DNA of 50,204 nucleotides. It comes from Maricaulis sp042095695. Its GTDB lineage: Bacteria > Pseudomonadota > Alphaproteobacteria > Caulobacterales > Maricaulaceae. The position numbers and the translations under genes are program-made. The stretch is from NCBI GenBank assembly GCA_042095695.1, contig JBELMP010000006.1, forward strand, positions 1-50,204. Reading direction: 5' to 3'. Position 1 is the first letter of the stretch; every line of letters starts with the position of its first letter. The notes below the pieces were generated by a model. That model did not search any database. It saw only the letters and a program-made list of their open reading frames with translations, and was not told the DNA's origin. Below, one piece after another: positions 49,920-50,204 of the stretch.

Positions 49920-50204
49920 TCAGGCCGCAGCGTGCGAGATCAGCGCCTCGGACACGGTGTATTTCGCCTCGGTCTTCTCTGCGATCTCGTCCAGGGTCAC
50001 ATCCGGAGCCAGTTCGATCAAAACCAGCCCGTCCTCGGCAACATCGAACACGCCCAATGTCGTGATGATGCGGTGGACACAGCGTTGACCGGTAAGCGGA
50101 AGATCGCAGGATTTGAGCAGCTTGGGCTCACCGCGCTTGTTCGCGTGATCCATGATCACGACGACGCGCTTGACGCCCGCGACCAGATCCATCGCGCCGC
50201 CCAT
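49920..50204 (-). CDS. scoB: Succinyl-CoA:3-ketoacid CoA-transferase subunit B, C-terminal part
   Basis: The last 94 residues of the protein; the N-terminus is outside the window. MGGAMDLVAGVKRVVVIMDH, KLLKSCDLPLTGQRCVHRII, TTLGVFDV and EDGLVLIELAPDVTLDEI are typical of subunit B of 3-oxoacid CoA-transferases. Subunit A probably lies further right. It transfers CoA from succinyl-CoA to acetoacetate or another 3-oxoacid. Confidence 0.93.
   Translation of the reverse strand: MGGAMDLVAGVKRVVVIMDHANKRGEPKLLKSCDLPLTGQRCVHRIITTLGVFDVAEDGLVLIELAPDVTLDEIAEKTEAKYTVSEALISHAAA

Noticed and set aside
1..50204. Mobile element, prophage, genomic island or CRISPR-Cas/defence system
   Set aside because: No transposase, integrase, phage structural gene, terminal repeats, spacer arrays or recognised defence genes were seen; most of the window is conserved chromosomal gene order.

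Overview
The window is about 50 kb of a moderately GC-rich alphaproteobacterial chromosome in a draft assembly; three runs of N mark gaps (24664-24673, 26725-26824, 35353-35362). The conserved block ispDF / dusB-ntrBC-ntrYX-trkA-trkH-dat-hfq-hflX / mazG, the block rlpA-dacC-tmk-holB-tatD-MBL, a fused IspDF, a TonB-dependent receptor and several periplasmic peptidases point to Alphaproteobacteria. My best guess is a marine Caulobacterales/Maricaulales (Hyphomonadaceae-like) bacterium. This rests on gene order and protein resemblance only; no database was searched.

Layout. Positions 1-1320 hold part of an Aas-like acyl-ACP/acyl-CoA synthetase (minus strand). Positions 1588-6870 (plus) hold two adjacent secreted proteins built of GGD-type repeats, an M1-like peptidase and a DUF6702-like protein. 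Positions 6875-7755 (minus) are an SdpR/SdpI-like autorepressor and membrane-protein pair. Positions 7847-9503 (minus) are L-serine ammonia-lyase with a stand-alone Lrp/AsnC ligand-binding (RAM) protein. Positions 9588-15156 (minus) form a catabolic operon kynA-kynB-kynU followed by a bifunctional hydratase/3-hydroxyacyl-CoA dehydrogenase and an SDR. It takes tryptophan to anthranilate and probably feeds CoA-thioester chemistry.

Positions 15327-24312 hold a HupE/UreJ-like protein, an M3 peptidase lipoprotein, a cytosolic-carboxypeptidase-like M14 enzyme, a DoxX-like protein, an alpha/beta hydrolase, the MsrPQ periplasmic methionine-sulfoxide repair pair, a small STAS-like protein and a lipoprotein with a methyltransferase fold. 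tRNA-Ser(UGA) lies at 24435-24522 and a large TonB receptor, interrupted by two gaps, at 24660-27687.

Positions 27927-34302 (plus) are an envelope, replication and housekeeping operon. Positions 34309-46687 (minus) hold hflX, hfq, dat, trkH, trkA, ntrX, ntrY, ntrC, ntrB and dusB. This is a nitrogen, redox and potassium regulatory block with many start/stop overlaps that suggest translational coupling. Positions 46771-50204 hold ispDF, pncC, a COQ10/RatA-like gene, lipA and the end of scoB.

No transposase, integrase, phage gene, rRNA or CRISPR array was seen, and no gene-free stretch exceeds 300 bases. The most interesting signals are an NtrC without the GAFTGA loop, the GGD-repeat pair, the SdpRI-like pair with a dyad-rich promoter, a probable Tat-lipoprotein form of MsrP, the kynurenine operon joined to CoA-type genes, and an exported protein with a methyltransferase fold.
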